A DNA stretch of 64,000 nucleotides from Maridesulfovibrio ferrireducens (GTDB taxonomy: Bacteria > Desulfobacterota > Desulfovibrionia > Desulfovibrionales > Desulfovibrionaceae), in the NCBI RefSeq assembly GCF_900101105.1, contig NZ_FNGA01000002.1, positions 421,928 to 485,927 of the forward strand, in the 5' to 3' direction. Positions 44,320 through 54,312 of this stretch are shown in pieces (the stretch's first letter is position 1; every line of letters begins with the position of its first letter). A program made the translations under genes and the position numbers. The notes under the pieces were generated by a model, which was not told the origin of the DNA, ran no database searches, and worked only from the letters and a program-made list of their open reading frames with translations.

Positions 44320-44946
44320 TTATTTGGAGTACAGCTCGACAATCAGCTGTTCGTTGATAGGGAACTGTATGTCTTCCCTAGTCGGCATCGCTTTTACTTC
44401 ACCCTTAAAGGCTGCACCGTCGGACTGGAGCCATTCAGGACATCCACGACGAGCAATAACTTCTTGAGCTTCGAGAATTACCGGAATTTTACGGGATTCT
44501 TCGCGAACTTCAATAACATCACCGGGCTTTACCTGCATGGAAGGAATGTCTACACGCCTTCCATTTTTATTGAAGATGCCGTGTCTAACAAGCTGGCGAG
44601 CCTGATTGCGAGAGTTGGCAAATCCCAAACGGTAAATAGTGTTGTCAAGGCGACTTTCAAGAATAATGAGAAGATTCGCACCGGTTACACCCTTCATGGA
44701 ATCAGCGCGCTTAAAATAACCGCGGAACTGACCTTCAAGGATACCGTACATGCGACGCACTTTCTGCTTCTCACGAAGCTGAATTGCGTAGTCACTCATT
44801 TTCTTTCTCATGCGTCCAGCAATACCAGGCGCATAGGGACGACGTTCATATGAACACTTATCAGTAAAGCAGCGGTCGCCTTTGATGAAGAGCTTTTCGC
44901 CTTCTCTGCGGCAGAGTCTGCATTTTGCTTTTGTATATCTAGCCAA
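44320..44946 (-). CDS. rpsD: 30S ribosomal protein S4
   Basis: Primary 16S rRNA-binding protein; in many bacteria it also represses its own operon. The zinc-type N-terminus has Cys9, Cys12, Cys26 and Cys31. The S4 RNA-binding domain (about 98-160) contains [20 protein letters not shown]. Length 208 is standard. Confidence 0.97.
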   Translation of the reverse strand: MARYTKAKCRLCRREGEKLFIKGDRCFTDKCSYERRPYAPGIAGRMRKKMSDYAIQLREKQKVRRMYGILEGQFRGYFKRADSMKGVTGANLLIILESRLDNTIYRLGFANSRNQARQLVRHGIFNKNGRRVDIPSMQVKPGDVIEVREESRKIPVILEAQEVIARRGCPEWLQSDGAAFKGEVKAMPTREDIQFPINEQLIVELYSK

Positions 44947-44965
44947 GGTTTTTCTCCTGCGAACG

Positions 44966-45355
44966 TTAGACCCTGCGGCGCTTCGGCGGACGACAGCCGT
45001 TGTGCGGTATGGGCGTGATATCGCGAATGAAGTTAACCTTCATACCGATGTTACCGATGGCGCGCATAGCAGCCTCACGACCGGAACCGGGGCCTTTTAC
45101 AAAGATTCCCACGGTACGCATACCCTGGTCTTGAGCTTTTCTAGCGGCGGTTTCTGCAGCAATCTGTGCAGCAAAAGGAGTAGATTTTCTAGATCCTTTA
45201 AAACCGGATGCGCCGGAAGTAGCCCAACTGATTACGTTACCTTTTAAATCAGTGAAGGTAATTATAGTATTATTGAATGTTGCTTTAACGTGAGCGAGGC
45301 CCACAGGAACATTCTTTTTTTCTTTTTTCTTGCCGGAACGGCGAGGTCTAGCCAT
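44966..45355 (-). CDS. rpsK: 30S ribosomal protein S11
   Basis: Platform protein of the small subunit. Start set at 45355 (129 residues, [17 protein letters not shown]); the frame extends 22 codons further upstream but that part is not S11-like. The core [20 protein letters not shown] and the C-terminal [13 protein letters not shown] are diagnostic. Confidence 0.95.
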   Translation of the reverse strand: MARPRRSGKKKEKKNVPVGLAHVKATFNNTIITFTDLKGNVISWATSGASGFKGSRKSTPFAAQIAAETAARKAQDQGMRTVGIFVKGPGSGREAAMRAIGNIGMKVNFIRDITPIPHNGCRPPKRRRV

Positions 45356-45440
45356 ACCATTCTCTCCAGATGAGTTGAATTTATACCAGCAGAACGAAGA
45401 CCTGATAAAGCCGGGTCCCAAAACTGCGGATTGGTCTTAT

Positions 45441-45812
45441 TTACTTCTTCTTCCTACTCATTACTGAGCGACGTGGACCCTTACGAGTCCTTGCGTTGGT
45501 TTTGGAGCTCTGACCGCGTACGGGCAGTCCGCGACGATGGCGGAGTCCACGGTAACTACCGATGTCCATCAAGCGCTTAATATCAGCAACTTGATTGCGA
45601 CGGAGGTCACCTTCAACTTTATAGTTATCTTCAAGTTCTTTACGAATGGTGTTGACTTGATCACCACTAAGGTCATCAGTTTTCAACATCCAGTCGATAC
45701 CAGCGGTATCAAGAATCTTGAGTGCGGTAGTGCGACCTACACCAAAGATGTAAGTCAACGCAATATCCAAACGCTTATTTTTCGGAAGGTCTACTCCAGC
45801 GATACGAGCCAC
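45441..45812 (-). CDS. rpsM: 30S ribosomal protein S13
   Basis: Head protein contacting tRNA and the large subunit. Begins [14 protein letters not shown] with a GTG start; the helix-turn motif [14 protein letters not shown] and the C-terminal [10 protein letters not shown] are typical. Length 123. It lies 12 bases after rpmJ. Confidence 0.97.
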   Translation of the reverse strand: MARIAGVDLPKNKRLDIALTYIFGVGRTTALKILDTAGIDWMLKTDDLSGDQVNTIRKELEDNYKVEGDLRRNQVADIKRLMDIGSYRGLRHRRGLPVRGQSSKTNARTRKGPRRSVMSRKKK

Positions 45813-45824
45813 AGTTATACCTCT

Positions 45825-45938
45825 CTATCCTTGACGCTGTTTGTGTCTTGGGTTTTCACATATCACCCGAAGAACACCTTTGCGTCTGATTACTTTGCAT
45901 TTGGGACAAATCTTCTTAACAGATGGTCTTACTTTCAT
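45825..45938 (-). CDS. rpmJ: 50S ribosomal protein L36 (zinc type)
   Basis: Found by translating the gap between map and rpsM: 37 residues, [20 protein letters not shown] then [17 protein letters not shown]. Cys11, Cys14, Cys27 and His32 form the zinc site of the C+ type. The spacing to rpsM (12 bases) and the gene order fit the standard alpha operon. Confidence 0.96.
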
Positions 45939-45984
45939 GACCGTCTCCAAATAATGCAGTTTAACAGTTTAACCAATCGGGAGC

Positions 45985-46026
45985 TAGCCGACTGTGGGCC
46001 AATGATGTCTCAAAACCACCCGGCTA
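45985..46026 (-). promoter_or_regulatory. structured leader between map and rpmJ
   Basis: On the minus strand TAGCCG/CGGCTA forms an outer stem enclosing GTGG/CCAC. It sits in a 198-base gap just before the S13-S11-S4 genes, the place where S4-type autoregulatory leaders occur in other bacteria. No known leader class is matched with certainty. Confidence 0.35.
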
Positions 46027-46136
46027 AAAGGCAGTTGAGTCCATGCTTAAGTCTTCCGTTGCCACGAAAATTCAAAAAAAAGATTTATACAGAACTATTC
46101 TACAAAAATCAAGCCCTGACAGGAAATTATCTAAAA

Positions 46137-46904
46137 TTAAGACAGGCTCAATATAATCGGGCCATCTGATGTAATGGCAATTGTGTGCTCAAAATGGGCG
46201 GACAGCTTCCTGTCCTTAGTAACAGCTGTCCACTTATCAGATAGAACTTCTACCTCATATGTACCAGCTGTAACCATCGGTTCGATGGCTATAACCATTC
46301 CAGTTCTGAGATTCACACCAGGTAATCCGGCAGGAACAAAATTCGGAACCTCGGGCTTCTCATGCAAATTACGGCCAATGCCGTGCCCAACGAACCTTCG
46401 AACAATTCCATATCCAAATGACTCTGCATATTCTTGAATCGCACGGGAAACATCATAAAGATTATTCCCGGGATGCGCTTGTTCAATCCCTTTCATAAGC
46501 GACTCACGAGTCACGTCAAGTAACATCTGAGTGGTAGCAGGAACTGAACCTACGGGATAAGTGCGTGCAGAGTCTCCGTAAAAACCTTTGTACACAACAC
46601 CCATATCAATGCTGACGATATCGCCTTCATTAAGGATTCGCTCGTTGGATGGAAACCCATGAACAATTTCCTCATTGACGGAACAACACAAAGCAAAAGG
46701 AAAACCGTGATACCCCTTAAAGGCGGGTACTACCCCAAAATTTTCACAAGCTTTATCAGCAATTTCCTCGAGTGCCATAGTACTGATACCTGGCCTAACT
46801 GCTTCGCTTAACATATCGAGAATTGTAGAAACAAGACGATTGGCCTCACGCATGAGGCCAATCTCTTTTTCATTTTTGAGGTATATCCCTCTATACTTCT
46901 TCAA
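46137..46904 (-). CDS. map: methionine aminopeptidase, type I
   Basis: Removes the initiator methionine from nascent proteins. Metal ligands are visible in SIDMGVVYKGFYGDSART (two Asp), GHGIGRNLHEKPEVPN (His), AIEPMV (Glu) and HFEHTIAI (Glu). Length 255 is standard for type I. It follows secY by five bases, a common arrangement where adk is missing. Confidence 0.95.
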   Translation of the reverse strand: MKKYRGIYLKNEKEIGLMREANRLVSTILDMLSEAVRPGISTMALEEIADKACENFGVVPAFKGYHGFPFALCCSVNEEIVHGFPSNERILNEGDIVSIDMGVVYKGFYGDSARTYPVGSVPATTQMLLDVTRESLMKGIEQAHPGNNLYDVSRAIQEYAESFGYGIVRRFVGHGIGRNLHEKPEVPNFVPAGLPGVNLRTGMVIAIEPMVTAGTYEVEVLSDKWTAVTKDRKLSAHFEHTIAITSDGPIILSLS

Positions 46905-46909
46905 AACTA

Positions 46910-48220
46910 CTACCTGCCCTTAACCTTGCTTCCTTTGCCCATGAGTCCGTCATATTGACGTGAAATCAAGTAAGATTCTATCTTGCCCATGAAATCCATG
47001 GACACACCTACTACGATCAACAGTGCGGTTCCTCCGAAATAGAAAGGAACATTGAACTGAGATATTAACAACATGGGAAGTACGCAGATCGCGGCAACAT
47101 ACAAGGAACCCCAAAGAGTAATCCTTGCAAGAACTCGGTCGATGTACTCGCGAGTTTTTGTGCCCGGGCGGATACCAGGAATAAAGCCACCCTGTTTCTG
47201 AATATTTTCTGCAATTCCTTTAGGATCAAAGATGATCGCTGTATAGAAGTAGCAGAAAAAGATGATCAGGGAGATGAATATAAGGTTATAAATTATGGAG
47301 TCCGGCGTAAAATGCGCGGACATCTTTGACAGCCACTCGTTATTAGAGAAACTAGCCAAAGTGGTAGGAAAGAGCAGAATACTTGAAGCAAAGATAGGAG
47401 GAATAACACCGGCAGTGTTAATTCTAAGAGGCAAATGTGTAGTCTGCCCTCCCATCATTTTTCGTCCCATCATACGCTTAGCGTAATGAATCGGTATTCT
47501 ACGCTGCCCTCGTTCCATAAACACGATAAAAGCTAAAATCGCGATCATGAATGCTAAGATAAAAATAAGCAGAAAGAGAGTAATCTCTCCAGCCTGCATC
47601 AATCTAACGGTATTAAAAATAGCAGATGGAAGACCTGCTACGATACCAGCAAAAATGATCATTGAAATACCGTTCCCAATACCGCGGTCGGTCATTTGTT
47701 CACCGAGCCACATCAAGAAAACGGTTCCAGCTGTTAAAGTGAGAATGGTTATTAAGCGGAAGGTCCATCCAGCATAAAGGACAACAGGCGCACCAGTAGG
47801 ACTGACCATACTTTCCAGTCCCATGGCTATTCCAAACCCCTGCACTATCGTAATGAGTACAGTGGCGTACCTGGTATACTGGGTAATCTTCTTGCGTCCC
47901 TGAGCCCCTTCCTGACTAAGTCTTTTAAGGTCCGGACTTACTACATTAAGAAGTTGGATGATAATAGACGCGGAGATATAGGGCATGATGCCTAACGCGA
48001 ATATAGACAGATTACGCAACCCGCCACCGGAGAACATGTCAAAAAGGCCGAAGAGAGTGTTAGAAACACTCTCAAAAAAGTCGGCCAATGCAGCGCTGTC
48101 TACACCGGGAACCGGGATATGAATCCCGGCCCGGTAGACAGCCAGAAGAAGAAAAGTCCAAAGGATTTTTTTCTTCAGTTCCGGCAGTCGGGAAAGATTG
48201 TCAACTCCAGCAGTTGCCAC
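46910..48220 (-). CDS. secY: preprotein translocase subunit SecY
   Basis: Channel of the Sec translocon in the inner membrane, ten membrane helices. Typical segments include RRIPIHYAKRMMGRKMMGG and GEQMTDRGIGNGISMIIFAG; the plug region GGGLRNLSIFALGIMPYISA is intact. Length 436. It starts two bases after rplO. Confidence 0.97.
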   Translation of the reverse strand: MATAGVDNLSRLPELKKKILWTFLLLAVYRAGIHIPVPGVDSAALADFFESVSNTLFGLFDMFSGGGLRNLSIFALGIMPYISASIIIQLLNVVSPDLKRLSQEGAQGRKKITQYTRYATVLITIVQGFGIAMGLESMVSPTGAPVVLYAGWTFRLITILTLTAGTVFLMWLGEQMTDRGIGNGISMIIFAGIVAGLPSAIFNTVRLMQAGEITLFLLIFILAFMIAILAFIVFMERGQRRIPIHYAKRMMGRKMMGGQTTHLPLRINTAGVIPPIFASSILLFPTTLASFSNNEWLSKMSAHFTPDSIIYNLIFISLIIFFCYFYTAIIFDPKGIAENIQKQGGFIPGIRPGTKTREYIDRVLARITLWGSLYVAAICVLPMLLISQFNVPFYFGGTALLIVVGVSMDFMGKIESYLISRQYDGLMGKGSKVKGR

Positions 48221-48222
48221 AA

Positions 48223-48669
48223 TTATCCTTCCAGAGCTGTGGCCGTTCCGCCGGCCTTGGTGATTTTTTCAGTTGCAGACGCGCTGAAACGGTGTGCTTC
48301 GATAGTTATCGCTGCACTGACTTCACCCATTCCAAGAACTTTTACGAGAGCTGTCTTTTTGCAAAGACCACGATCATAAATATCCTGAAGAGTGATTTCA
48401 GTTTTACCTTCAAAGGCTCCAAGAATTGCTCCAATATTCAAAGCAACATATTCCTCACGGAAAGGATTCTTGAAACCGCGTTTAGGCAAGCGGCGAGCTA
48501 GAGGCATCTGTCCACCTTCGAACCAGGCAGGGACACCACCGCCAGAACGTGCGTTCTGACCTTTATGACCTTTTCCTGAGGTTCCCCCCATTCCAGATCC
48601 ACCACCGCGACCTACGCGTTTGCGATTTTTGCGTTCCTCAGGGAACGGATATAATTCATGCAGCCTCAT
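48223..48669 (-). CDS. rplO: 50S ribosomal protein L15
   Basis: Begins MRLHELYPFPEERKNRKRVG with the basic GRGGGSGMGGTSGKGHKGQ loop that threads into 23S rRNA. Length 148. Its ATG overlaps the rpmD stop (ATGA). Confidence 0.97.
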   Translation of the reverse strand: MRLHELYPFPEERKNRKRVGRGGGSGMGGTSGKGHKGQNARSGGGVPAWFEGGQMPLARRLPKRGFKNPFREEYVALNIGAILGAFEGKTEITLQDIYDRGLCKKTALVKVLGMGEVSAAITIEAHRFSASATEKITKAGGTATALEG

Positions 48670-48839
48670 GATTCTGTTACCTCCACAAGGTGCGAAACTT
48701 TATTGATCATGCCTCGAATAACGAGGTTATCTTCAAAGCTTTTCTCTTGCCTGATCTTACGCAATCCCATAGCCACAAGAGTCTTGCGCTGTTTAGGATT
48801 GCAACCGATCTTGCTGCGAATAAGTTTAACTTTAAGCAT
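48666..48839 (-). CDS. rpmD: 50S ribosomal protein L30
   Basis: Found by translating the gap between rpsE and rplO: 57 residues beginning MLKVKLIRSKIGCNPKQRKT and ending SHLVEVTES. This is the L30 fold (VKLIRSKIG, TLVAMGLRK, VRGMINKV-like). SD GGAG lies seven bases upstream. The TGA overlaps the rplO ATG. Confidence 0.95.
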   Translation of the reverse strand: MLKVKLIRSKIGCNPKQRKTLVAMGLRKIRQEKSFEDNLVIRGMINKVSHLVEVTES

Positions 48840-48849
48840 TTCAGTACTC

Positions 48850-49353
48850 CTACTTTCTGGGAGTCACAACTTTCTTCCCGCGAAGCAGAGAAACTTCATC
48901 TGCGCTACGCAGAGAAGCAAGCCCGGCGATAGTCGCGCGAAGTACATTATGCGGATTATTGGTGCCGATAGCCTTAGTAAGGATATCATGAACGCCTACA
49001 ACTTCAAGCACCGCACGGACAGGACCACCGGCAATAATTCCGGTACCCTTTGAAGCGGGTTTAAGCATAACACGTCCGGCACCATAACGGCCCAGAACTT
49101 CATAAGGAAGAGTTCCGTCGAGAAGAGGTACGGAAATCATGTCTTTCCGTGCTCTTTCTGAAGCTTTTCTAATAGCTTCAGGAACTTCGTTAGCCTTACC
49201 AAGTCCAAAACCGACTTGACCTTTACCGTCACCTACCACAACCAGGGCGCTGAAGGAGAACCTTCTACCGCCCTTTACCACTTTAGCGACTCGGTTGAGA
49301 TAAACGATTTTTTCAATCAGACCCAGATCATTCTGTTCCATGGAGATTCCCAT
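48850..49353 (-). CDS. rpsE: 30S ribosomal protein S5
   Basis: Fidelity protein at the mRNA entrance. [19 protein letters not shown] and the [15 protein letters not shown] loop are diagnostic. Length 167. It lies four bases after rplR. Confidence 0.97.
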   Translation of the reverse strand: MGISMEQNDLGLIEKIVYLNRVAKVVKGGRRFSFSALVVVGDGKGQVGFGLGKANEVPEAIRKASERARKDMISVPLLDGTLPYEVLGRYGAGRVMLKPASKGTGIIAGGPVRAVLEVVGVHDILTKAIGTNNPHNVLRATIAGLASLRSADEVSLLRGKKVVTPRK

Positions 49354-49357
49354 AAGT

Positions 49358-49717
49358 TTAGAATTTCAGGCCACCCTCACGAGCGCCGTCTGCAAGGGCC
49401 TTGACCCTGCCGTGATAGATATATCCGCCGCGGTCGAAAACGACCTTGTCGATATTCAATTCCTTAGCCTTGGCAGCAATATCCTTACCAACAGCTTCAG
49501 CGGTCTTGCAGGTGAGCTTCACAGCATTGTCACCCTTAACAAGAGCGCAAGAAGAGGAAGCGGTCACGGTTTTGCCAATCAGATCATCTACGAGCTGAGC
49601 GTAGATGTACTTGTTTGAACGGAAAACAACAAGACGAGGACGCGAAGCAGTACCACTAATCTTTTTACGGATACGTACTTTTTTACGACGTCTTGCCTGT
49701 TCTTTAGTCATTTTCAT
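49358..49717 (-). CDS. rplR: 50S ribosomal protein L18
   Basis: 5S rRNA-binding protein. Basic N-terminus ([19 protein letters not shown]), [18 protein letters not shown] and the terminal [20 protein letters not shown] are typical. Length 119. Confidence 0.97.
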   Translation of the reverse strand: MKMTKEQARRRKKVRIRKKISGTASRPRLVVFRSNKYIYAQLVDDLIGKTVTASSSCALVKGDNAVKLTCKTAEAVGKDIAAKAKELNIDKVVFDRGGYIYHGRVKALADGAREGGLKF

Positions 49718-49726
49718 GGCTGTACC

Positions 49727-50263
49727 CTATTTTTTACCGGACTTACCGGCTTTACGTCTGATCTGTTCATCAATGTATTTAATACCTTTGCCTTTGTAAG
49801 GCTCAGGTGGACGTACACGACGAACTTGTGCGGCAACTTCACCAACGAGTTGTTTATCAATCCCGTTGACGGTAAGCTTGCTACCTTCTGCTTTGGCTTC
49901 TATGCCAGCAGGAAGCGGGAACTGTACAGGGTGAGAATATCCTACGTTAAGTATGATGTTCTTGCCCTGAACGGACACCTTATAACCGACACCTACGACT
50001 TCCAATGTTTTGGAGTAGCCTTTAGAGACTCCTTCAATACAATTGAAAAGAAGTGTGCGATGCAGGCCGTGTTGTGCACATTCCTGGCGAGTTTCGCCAG
50101 ACCTCATTACCTCTACCACACCGTCAGCTACTTTATAGCTGACCATGGGGTGTATAGGAGTAGAAATCGATCCTTTAGGACCTTTGACGGAAACTGCTTC
50201 AGCTCCGACAGTAACTTCTACACCAGAAGGTATATCAATAGGTTTTTTTCCAATTCTGGACAT
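49727..50263 (-). CDS. rplF: 50S ribosomal protein L6
   Basis: Two-domain protein near the factor-binding site: MSRIGKKPIDIPSGVEV at the start and RVRPPEPYKGKGIKYIDE near the end. Length 178 is standard. Confidence 0.97.
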   Translation of the reverse strand: MSRIGKKPIDIPSGVEVTVGAEAVSVKGPKGSISTPIHPMVSYKVADGVVEVMRSGETRQECAQHGLHRTLLFNCIEGVSKGYSKTLEVVGVGYKVSVQGKNIILNVGYSHPVQFPLPAGIEAKAEGSKLTVNGIDKQLVGEVAAQVRRVRPPEPYKGKGIKYIDEQIRRKAGKSGKK

Positions 50264-50275
50264 CTTAAACCCTCT

Positions 50276-50659
50276 CTACCAGATTTCGCACAAGAGCTCG
50301 CCACCGACATTCAAGTCTTTCGCCTTGACTCCGTCAACTACGCCCTTTGAAGTGGAAAGTATGCAAATCCCGAGTCCATTAAGGACACTGGGAATATCTT
50401 CAACGCCTACAAATACGCGCCTTCCGGGTGTGCTGATTTTTTTCATACCGCTAATAAGCGATTTTCCATCAACATACTTAAGTGTCACGGTAATATCTTT
50501 GTCTTCAGTAGTGAAGTCAACGATATAACCTTCATCCTTAAGGATTCCGGCGATTGCGGTTTTAATTTTTGACCCGGGAATGAACACGGACTTATGGTAA
50601 GCACCGTGCGCATTACGAATGCGGGTCAGCATATCGGCGATTGGATCGACAACAGGCAT
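50276..50659 (-). CDS. rpsH: 30S ribosomal protein S8
   Basis: Primary 16S rRNA-binding protein and, in E. coli, repressor of the spc operon. MPVVDPIADMLTRIRNAH and the C-terminal GLGICILSTSKGVVDGVKAK are diagnostic. Length 127. Confidence 0.97.
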   Translation of the reverse strand: MPVVDPIADMLTRIRNAHGAYHKSVFIPGSKIKTAIAGILKDEGYIVDFTTEDKDITVTLKYVDGKSLISGMKKISTPGRRVFVGVEDIPSVLNGLGICILSTSKGVVDGVKAKDLNVGGELLCEIW

Positions 50660-50674
50660 TTCAAACTCCTTATA

Positions 50675-50860
50675 TTACCAGCTGGCTTTACGCACGCCGG
50701 GAAGTTCACCCGCGAGGGCCTTTTCCCTGAAACAAATACGGCATACGCCATATTTCCGCAGGAATGCACGTGGACGTCCGCATATGGGACATCTATTATA
50801 ACCGCGCACCTTGAACTTAGGCTTACGTCTAGCCTTAACTTTTAACGCTGTTCTGGCCAC
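50675..50860 (-). CDS. rpsN: 30S ribosomal protein S14, zinc type
   Basis: Short 61-residue C+ form with zinc ligands Cys24, Cys27, Cys40 and Cys43 (CPIC and CRIC). The zinc-free long form (about 100 residues) is not present here, so this copy needs zinc. It sits between rplE and rpsH. Confidence 0.97.
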   Translation of the reverse strand: MARTALKVKARRKPKFKVRGYNRCPICGRPRAFLRKYGVCRICFREKALAGELPGVRKASW

Positions 50861-50869
50861 ACCGACCTC

Positions 50870-51409
50870 CTATTTCTTGAAGGGCATACCAAGAAGCTCT
50901 AGGAGCATCTTGCCTTCTTTGTCAGTTTTAGCGGAGGTGACGATAGTCACATTCATCCCTTTGGTAAGCTCGATCTGATCAAGCCGAATTTCAGGAAATA
51001 TGGTTAATTCCTTGATTCCCAGAGTGAAGTTACCGCGTCCGTCGAATCCTTTGTCAGGAATTCCGCGGAAGTCACGTACGCGCGGGAGCGCAAAACTAAC
51101 GAGTTTATCAAGAAAATCCCACATGTAATCCCTGCGAAGGGTCACACGGGCGCCTACTGGCATACCCTCACGCAGCTTAAATGCTGCAATGGATTTCTTG
51201 GCTCTGGTGACAACTGCTTTCTGACCTGCAAGAGCAGTAAGTTCAGATACAGCACCGTCAATGAGCTTTGCGTTCTGGCTTGCTTCGCCGAGTCCAATGT
51301 TAAGAGATATAGCCTTTATGCAAGGAATCTCCATTGAACTCTTGTACCCGAATTCTTTGTTAAGAACCGAGGCGACCTTGTCCGTATATATTTTTTCGAG
51401 ACGTGTCAT
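50870..51409 (-). CDS. rplE: 50S ribosomal protein L5
   Basis: 5S rRNA-binding protein of the central protuberance. [34 protein letters not shown] and [16 protein letters not shown] are typical. Length 179. Confidence 0.97.
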   Translation of the reverse strand: MTRLEKIYTDKVASVLNKEFGYKSSMEIPCIKAISLNIGLGEASQNAKLIDGAVSELTALAGQKAVVTRAKKSIAAFKLREGMPVGARVTLRRDYMWDFLDKLVSFALPRVRDFRGIPDKGFDGRGNFTLGIKELTIFPEIRLDQIELTKGMNVTIVTSAKTDKEGKMLLELLGMPFKK

Positions 51410-51418
51410 CGCAAGACC

Positions 51419-51736
51419 CTAGTCGATGATTTCGTTACATTTTTTACAAAAACGGACATTAATTCCGTCATTGGTCTCACGAACTCCAACTCTGGTTGCT
51501 TTTGTGCACGATGGGCACACAACCTGAATGTTGGAGATGTGAAGAGGGGCTTCTTTCTCAACAATACCGCCGGGCTGATTAGCATACGGATTAGGCTTAG
51601 TATGCCTAGAAACCGTATTAACCTGCTCTACAAGGACTGTGTCCTTTTTGCGGTTGATCTTTATGACCTTGCCGATCTTCCCCTTATCCTTGCCGGCGAT
51701 GACCATTACCTTGTCATCAACATGTATCTTGTTCAT
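51419..51736 (-). CDS. rplX: 50S ribosomal protein L24 with C-terminal zinc-ribbon-like tail
   Basis: KOW domain at the N-terminus ([20 protein letters not shown], 7-26), which starts large-subunit assembly. The C-terminal part carries Cys74, Cys77, Cys97 and Cys100 (CPSC and CKKC), a likely zinc site absent from E. coli L24 but found in several other phyla. Length 105. Confidence 0.95.
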   Translation of the reverse strand: MNKIHVDDKVMVIAGKDKGKIGKVIKINRKKDTVLVEQVNTVSRHTKPNPYANQPGGIVEKEAPLHISNIQVVCPSCTKATRVGVRETNDGINVRFCKKCNEIID

Positions 51737-51766
51737 GCCGTATAACCTTCTCTCGTGATAAGGATT

Positions 51767-52135
51767 TTAAAGAACCTCAGGAGCAAGAGAAACTATTTTC
51801 ATGAAGCCGCTTGACCTCAATTCTCTTGCTACGGGACCGAAAATACGAGTCCCTACTGGTTCCATTGAGCTGTTCAGAAGAACGGCAGAGTTATTGTCAA
51901 ACTTGATGTAAGACCCGTCAGGACGACCAATTTCTTTCTTGGTGCGTACTACGACTGCTTTCATTACAGAGCCCTTCTTCACTTTGGAATGGGGCATAGC
52001 TTCCTTAATGGAAACCACAATAATGTCTCCGACACTTGCGTAACGTCTCTTTGAGCCCCCAAGGACTTTTATACAAAGAACCTTTTTGGCGCCGGAGTTA
52101 TCTGCTACGTCTAGTCTGGATTCTGTCTGAATCAT
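51767..52135 (-). CDS. rplN: 50S ribosomal protein L14
   Basis: Inter-subunit bridge protein. Starts [20 protein letters not shown] and contains [13 protein letters not shown]. Length 122 is standard. Confidence 0.97.
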   Translation of the reverse strand: MIQTESRLDVADNSGAKKVLCIKVLGGSKRRYASVGDIIVVSIKEAMPHSKVKKGSVMKAVVVRTKKEIGRPDGSYIKFDNNSAVLLNSSMEPVGTRIFGPVARELRSSGFMKIVSLAPEVL

Positions 52136-52146
52136 GGCGTATACCC

Positions 52147-52413
52147 CTAAACTGCTTTTTCCAGAATTTTATCCAAATGCCACCTTTTGCGCCGGCTAAG
52201 GGGACGGAATTCTACAATCTGTACTTTATCGCCAATAACGCATTCATTAGCAGGATCATGTGCCATGAATTTGGTGTGACGACGAATGAATTTTTTATAC
52301 AAGGGGTGTTTAACGAGAGTCTCAACACGGACGACAATAGTCTTGTCACCCTTATCGCTGACGACTTTACCGCTAAGCACACGCCTGTTTCCTTTTAAAT
52401 TAAGCTCTGCCAT
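52147..52413 (-). CDS. rpsQ: 30S ribosomal protein S17
   Basis: 16S rRNA-binding OB-fold protein. [18 protein letters not shown] and [15 protein letters not shown] are typical. Length 88. It lies three bases after rpmC. Confidence 0.96.
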   Translation of the reverse strand: MAELNLKGNRRVLSGKVVSDKGDKTIVVRVETLVKHPLYKKFIRRHTKFMAHDPANECVIGDKVQIVEFRPLSRRKRWHLDKILEKAV

Positions 52414-52416
52414 GGC

Positions 52417-52611
52417 TTATGCTCCCAGTTCCTTTTCACGCTGAAGTGTCTGAATCTTGGCGATGTCTTTTTTGACTTCGACTAGTCTCTGGGTATTTTC
52501 CAACTGAGCAGTTGCGTGCTTGAAGCGGAGATTAAAAAGCTCCAGTCTAGAAGCAGTAAGTTTCTCAGTTAGAGCAGCAGTATCGAGTTCACGTAGTTCT
52601 TTAGTCTTCAT
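52417..52611 (-). CDS. rpmC: 50S ribosomal protein L29
   Basis: Two-helix protein at the tunnel exit and SRP contact. MKTKELRELDTAALTEKL and LFNLRFKHATAQLENT are typical. Length 64. Confidence 0.95.
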   Translation of the reverse strand: MKTKELRELDTAALTEKLTASRLELFNLRFKHATAQLENTQRLVEVKKDIAKIQTLQREKELGA

Positions 52612-52612
52612 T

Positions 52613-53026
52613 TTACAAACCCTCCTTAACTACAATAGTAGTCTTGACAGAAAGCTTGTGAGATGCACGAACTAGGGCTTCTTTAGCGAGCGCAAGGTCT
52701 ACACCTTTTACTTCGTAAAGAATGCGTCCTGGTTTGACTGGTGCGCACCAACCAACTACGGAACCTTTACCTTTACCCTGTCTGACTTCAGCAGGCTTGG
52801 CAGTAACTGGCACATCAGGAAAAATCCTGATCCAGACTTGTCCACCACGTTTAATGTGTCGCATAATAGCGATACGTGCGGCTTCAATCTGGTTGTTACT
52901 CAGTTTTCCGTGCTCCAAAGTCTTAATGGCGATATCACCAAATGCGATTGTGGAACCACGCTGAGCTTTACCCTTGTTACGACCTTTCTGGCGTTTACGG
53001 AATTTCATTTTTTTAGGTGAAAGCAT
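52613..53026 (-). CDS. rplP: 50S ribosomal protein L16
   Basis: Near the peptidyl-transferase centre. [20 protein letters not shown] and [20 protein letters not shown] are diagnostic, and the [20 protein letters not shown] loop is intact. Length 137. It overlaps the rpsC stop by one base. Confidence 0.97.
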   Translation of the reverse strand: MLSPKKMKFRKRQKGRNKGKAQRGSTIAFGDIAIKTLEHGKLSNNQIEAARIAIMRHIKRGGQVWIRIFPDVPVTAKPAEVRQGKGKGSVVGWCAPVKPGRILYEVKGVDLALAKEALVRASHKLSVKTTIVVKEGL

Positions 53027-53667
53027 TACTGTTTCACCTCGTGGTCAAGAATTTCTCCTTTAAAGATCCAGACCTTAACGCCGATGACACCGTAAGTGGT
53101 ACTTGCTCTCGCAACACCATAATCAATGTCAGCTCTAAGGGTCTGAAGAGGAACGCGGCCATCGCGGTACCATTCAGTACGAGCGATTTCAGCACCGGCC
53201 AAACGACCAGCACATGCAACCTTGATTCCCTCTGCTCCAAATTTGCGAGCAAGACCTACAGTACGTTTCATCGCACGACGGAAAGCTACACGGCGTTCGA
53301 GTTGCTGAGCAATATTCTCTGCAACGAGCTGCGCGTCTGTTTCTGGACGGCGAATTTCACTTACTTCAAGGGCGAATTCTTTATTATATTTTTGACGAAG
53401 ATCATTGCGGAGTTTTTCGATTTCAACACCTTTACGACCGATAACAATACCGGGACGAGCAGTGTGAATGATGAGACGAATTTTGCCACCGGCACGTTCG
53501 ATCTCGATCTTCGCTACGCCTGCATGAAAGATCTTCTCTTTAACATATTTACGAATGCTGTCGTCTTCACAGACGAAAGCGGGGTAGTCCTTTTTGCTGA
53601 ACCACCTGGAAAGCCAGTTCTTGGTATAACCAAGCCTGAACCCGTATGGATGTACTTTCTGACCCAT
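53026..53667 (-). CDS. rpsC: 30S ribosomal protein S3
   Basis: mRNA-entry helicase component with a KH domain ([20 protein letters not shown]). Begins [18 protein letters not shown]. Length 213 is standard. Confidence 0.97.
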   Translation of the reverse strand: MGQKVHPYGFRLGYTKNWLSRWFSKKDYPAFVCEDDSIRKYVKEKIFHAGVAKIEIERAGGKIRLIIHTARPGIVIGRKGVEIEKLRNDLRQKYNKEFALEVSEIRRPETDAQLVAENIAQQLERRVAFRRAMKRTVGLARKFGAEGIKVACAGRLAGAEIARTEWYRDGRVPLQTLRADIDYGVARASTTYGVIGVKVWIFKGEILDHEVKQ

Positions 53668-53676
53668 GACACTACC

Positions 53677-54009
53677 CTACGATTCTTTTACTACGACGGT
53701 TATATGGCTCGTACGCTTCAGAATTCTGAACGCACGTCCCATAGCCCTGGGCTGAATCCTCTTCCAAGTAGGACCTTCGTCAATTTTGACGACGGATACT
53801 CGGAGAGTGTCAACATCCACTCCGGGAATCTGCTCTGCATTAGCAACAGCAGAATATAGCACTTTACTGAGCATTTCGGCACCCTTTTTGGGTGTGAACT
53901 TCAGTATGTTGAGAGCTTCCTCAACAGGCTTCCCTTTGATGTTTTCCGCTACCAAGCGCACTTTCTGTGCAGAAATGCGCATATATTTTGCAATAGCTCT
54001 AGCTTCCAT
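53677..54009 (-). CDS. rplV: 50S ribosomal protein L22
   Basis: Lines the exit tunnel; its loop ([19 protein letters not shown]) is the macrolide-related beta-hairpin. [19 protein letters not shown] is typical. Length 110. Confidence 0.97.
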   Translation of the reverse strand: MEARAIAKYMRISAQKVRLVAENIKGKPVEEALNILKFTPKKGAEMLSKVLYSAVANAEQIPGVDVDTLRVSVVKIDEGPTWKRIQPRAMGRAFRILKRTSHITVVVKES

Positions 54010-54021
54010 TGCTTAACCCTT

Positions 54022-54303
54022 CTAGCGTTTGGCTTTGCTTTTCTTGTCTGCCGCATGTCCATAATAAGTACGAGTAGGTGAAAACTCACCCAACTTGTGT
54101 CCTACCATGTTTTCTGTGACGAAGACAGGAATAAACTTACGGCCATTGTGAACTGCGAAGGTCAGTCCCACCATTTCTGGAATGATGGTTGAACGTCTGG
54201 ACCAGGTCTGAATTACCTTGCGGTCTCCAGAGTCCTGAGCCTTTACGACCTTTTTAAGCAGATGATCGTCTATAAACGGGCCTTTTTTCAGTGATCTTGG
54301 CAT
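54022..54303 (-). CDS. rpsS: 30S ribosomal protein S19
   Basis: Head protein. [19 protein letters not shown] and [20 protein letters not shown] are diagnostic. Length 93. Confidence 0.97.
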   Translation of the reverse strand: MPRSLKKGPFIDDHLLKKVVKAQDSGDRKVIQTWSRRSTIIPEMVGLTFAVHNGRKFIPVFVTENMVGHKLGEFSPTRTYYGHAADKKSKAKR

Positions 54304-54312
54304 TACAGTCTC

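Noticed and set aside
44882-45247. Plus-strand open frame over rpsD/rpsK
   Set aside because: Antisense to ribosomal protein genes; such frames occur throughout this GC-balanced cluster.
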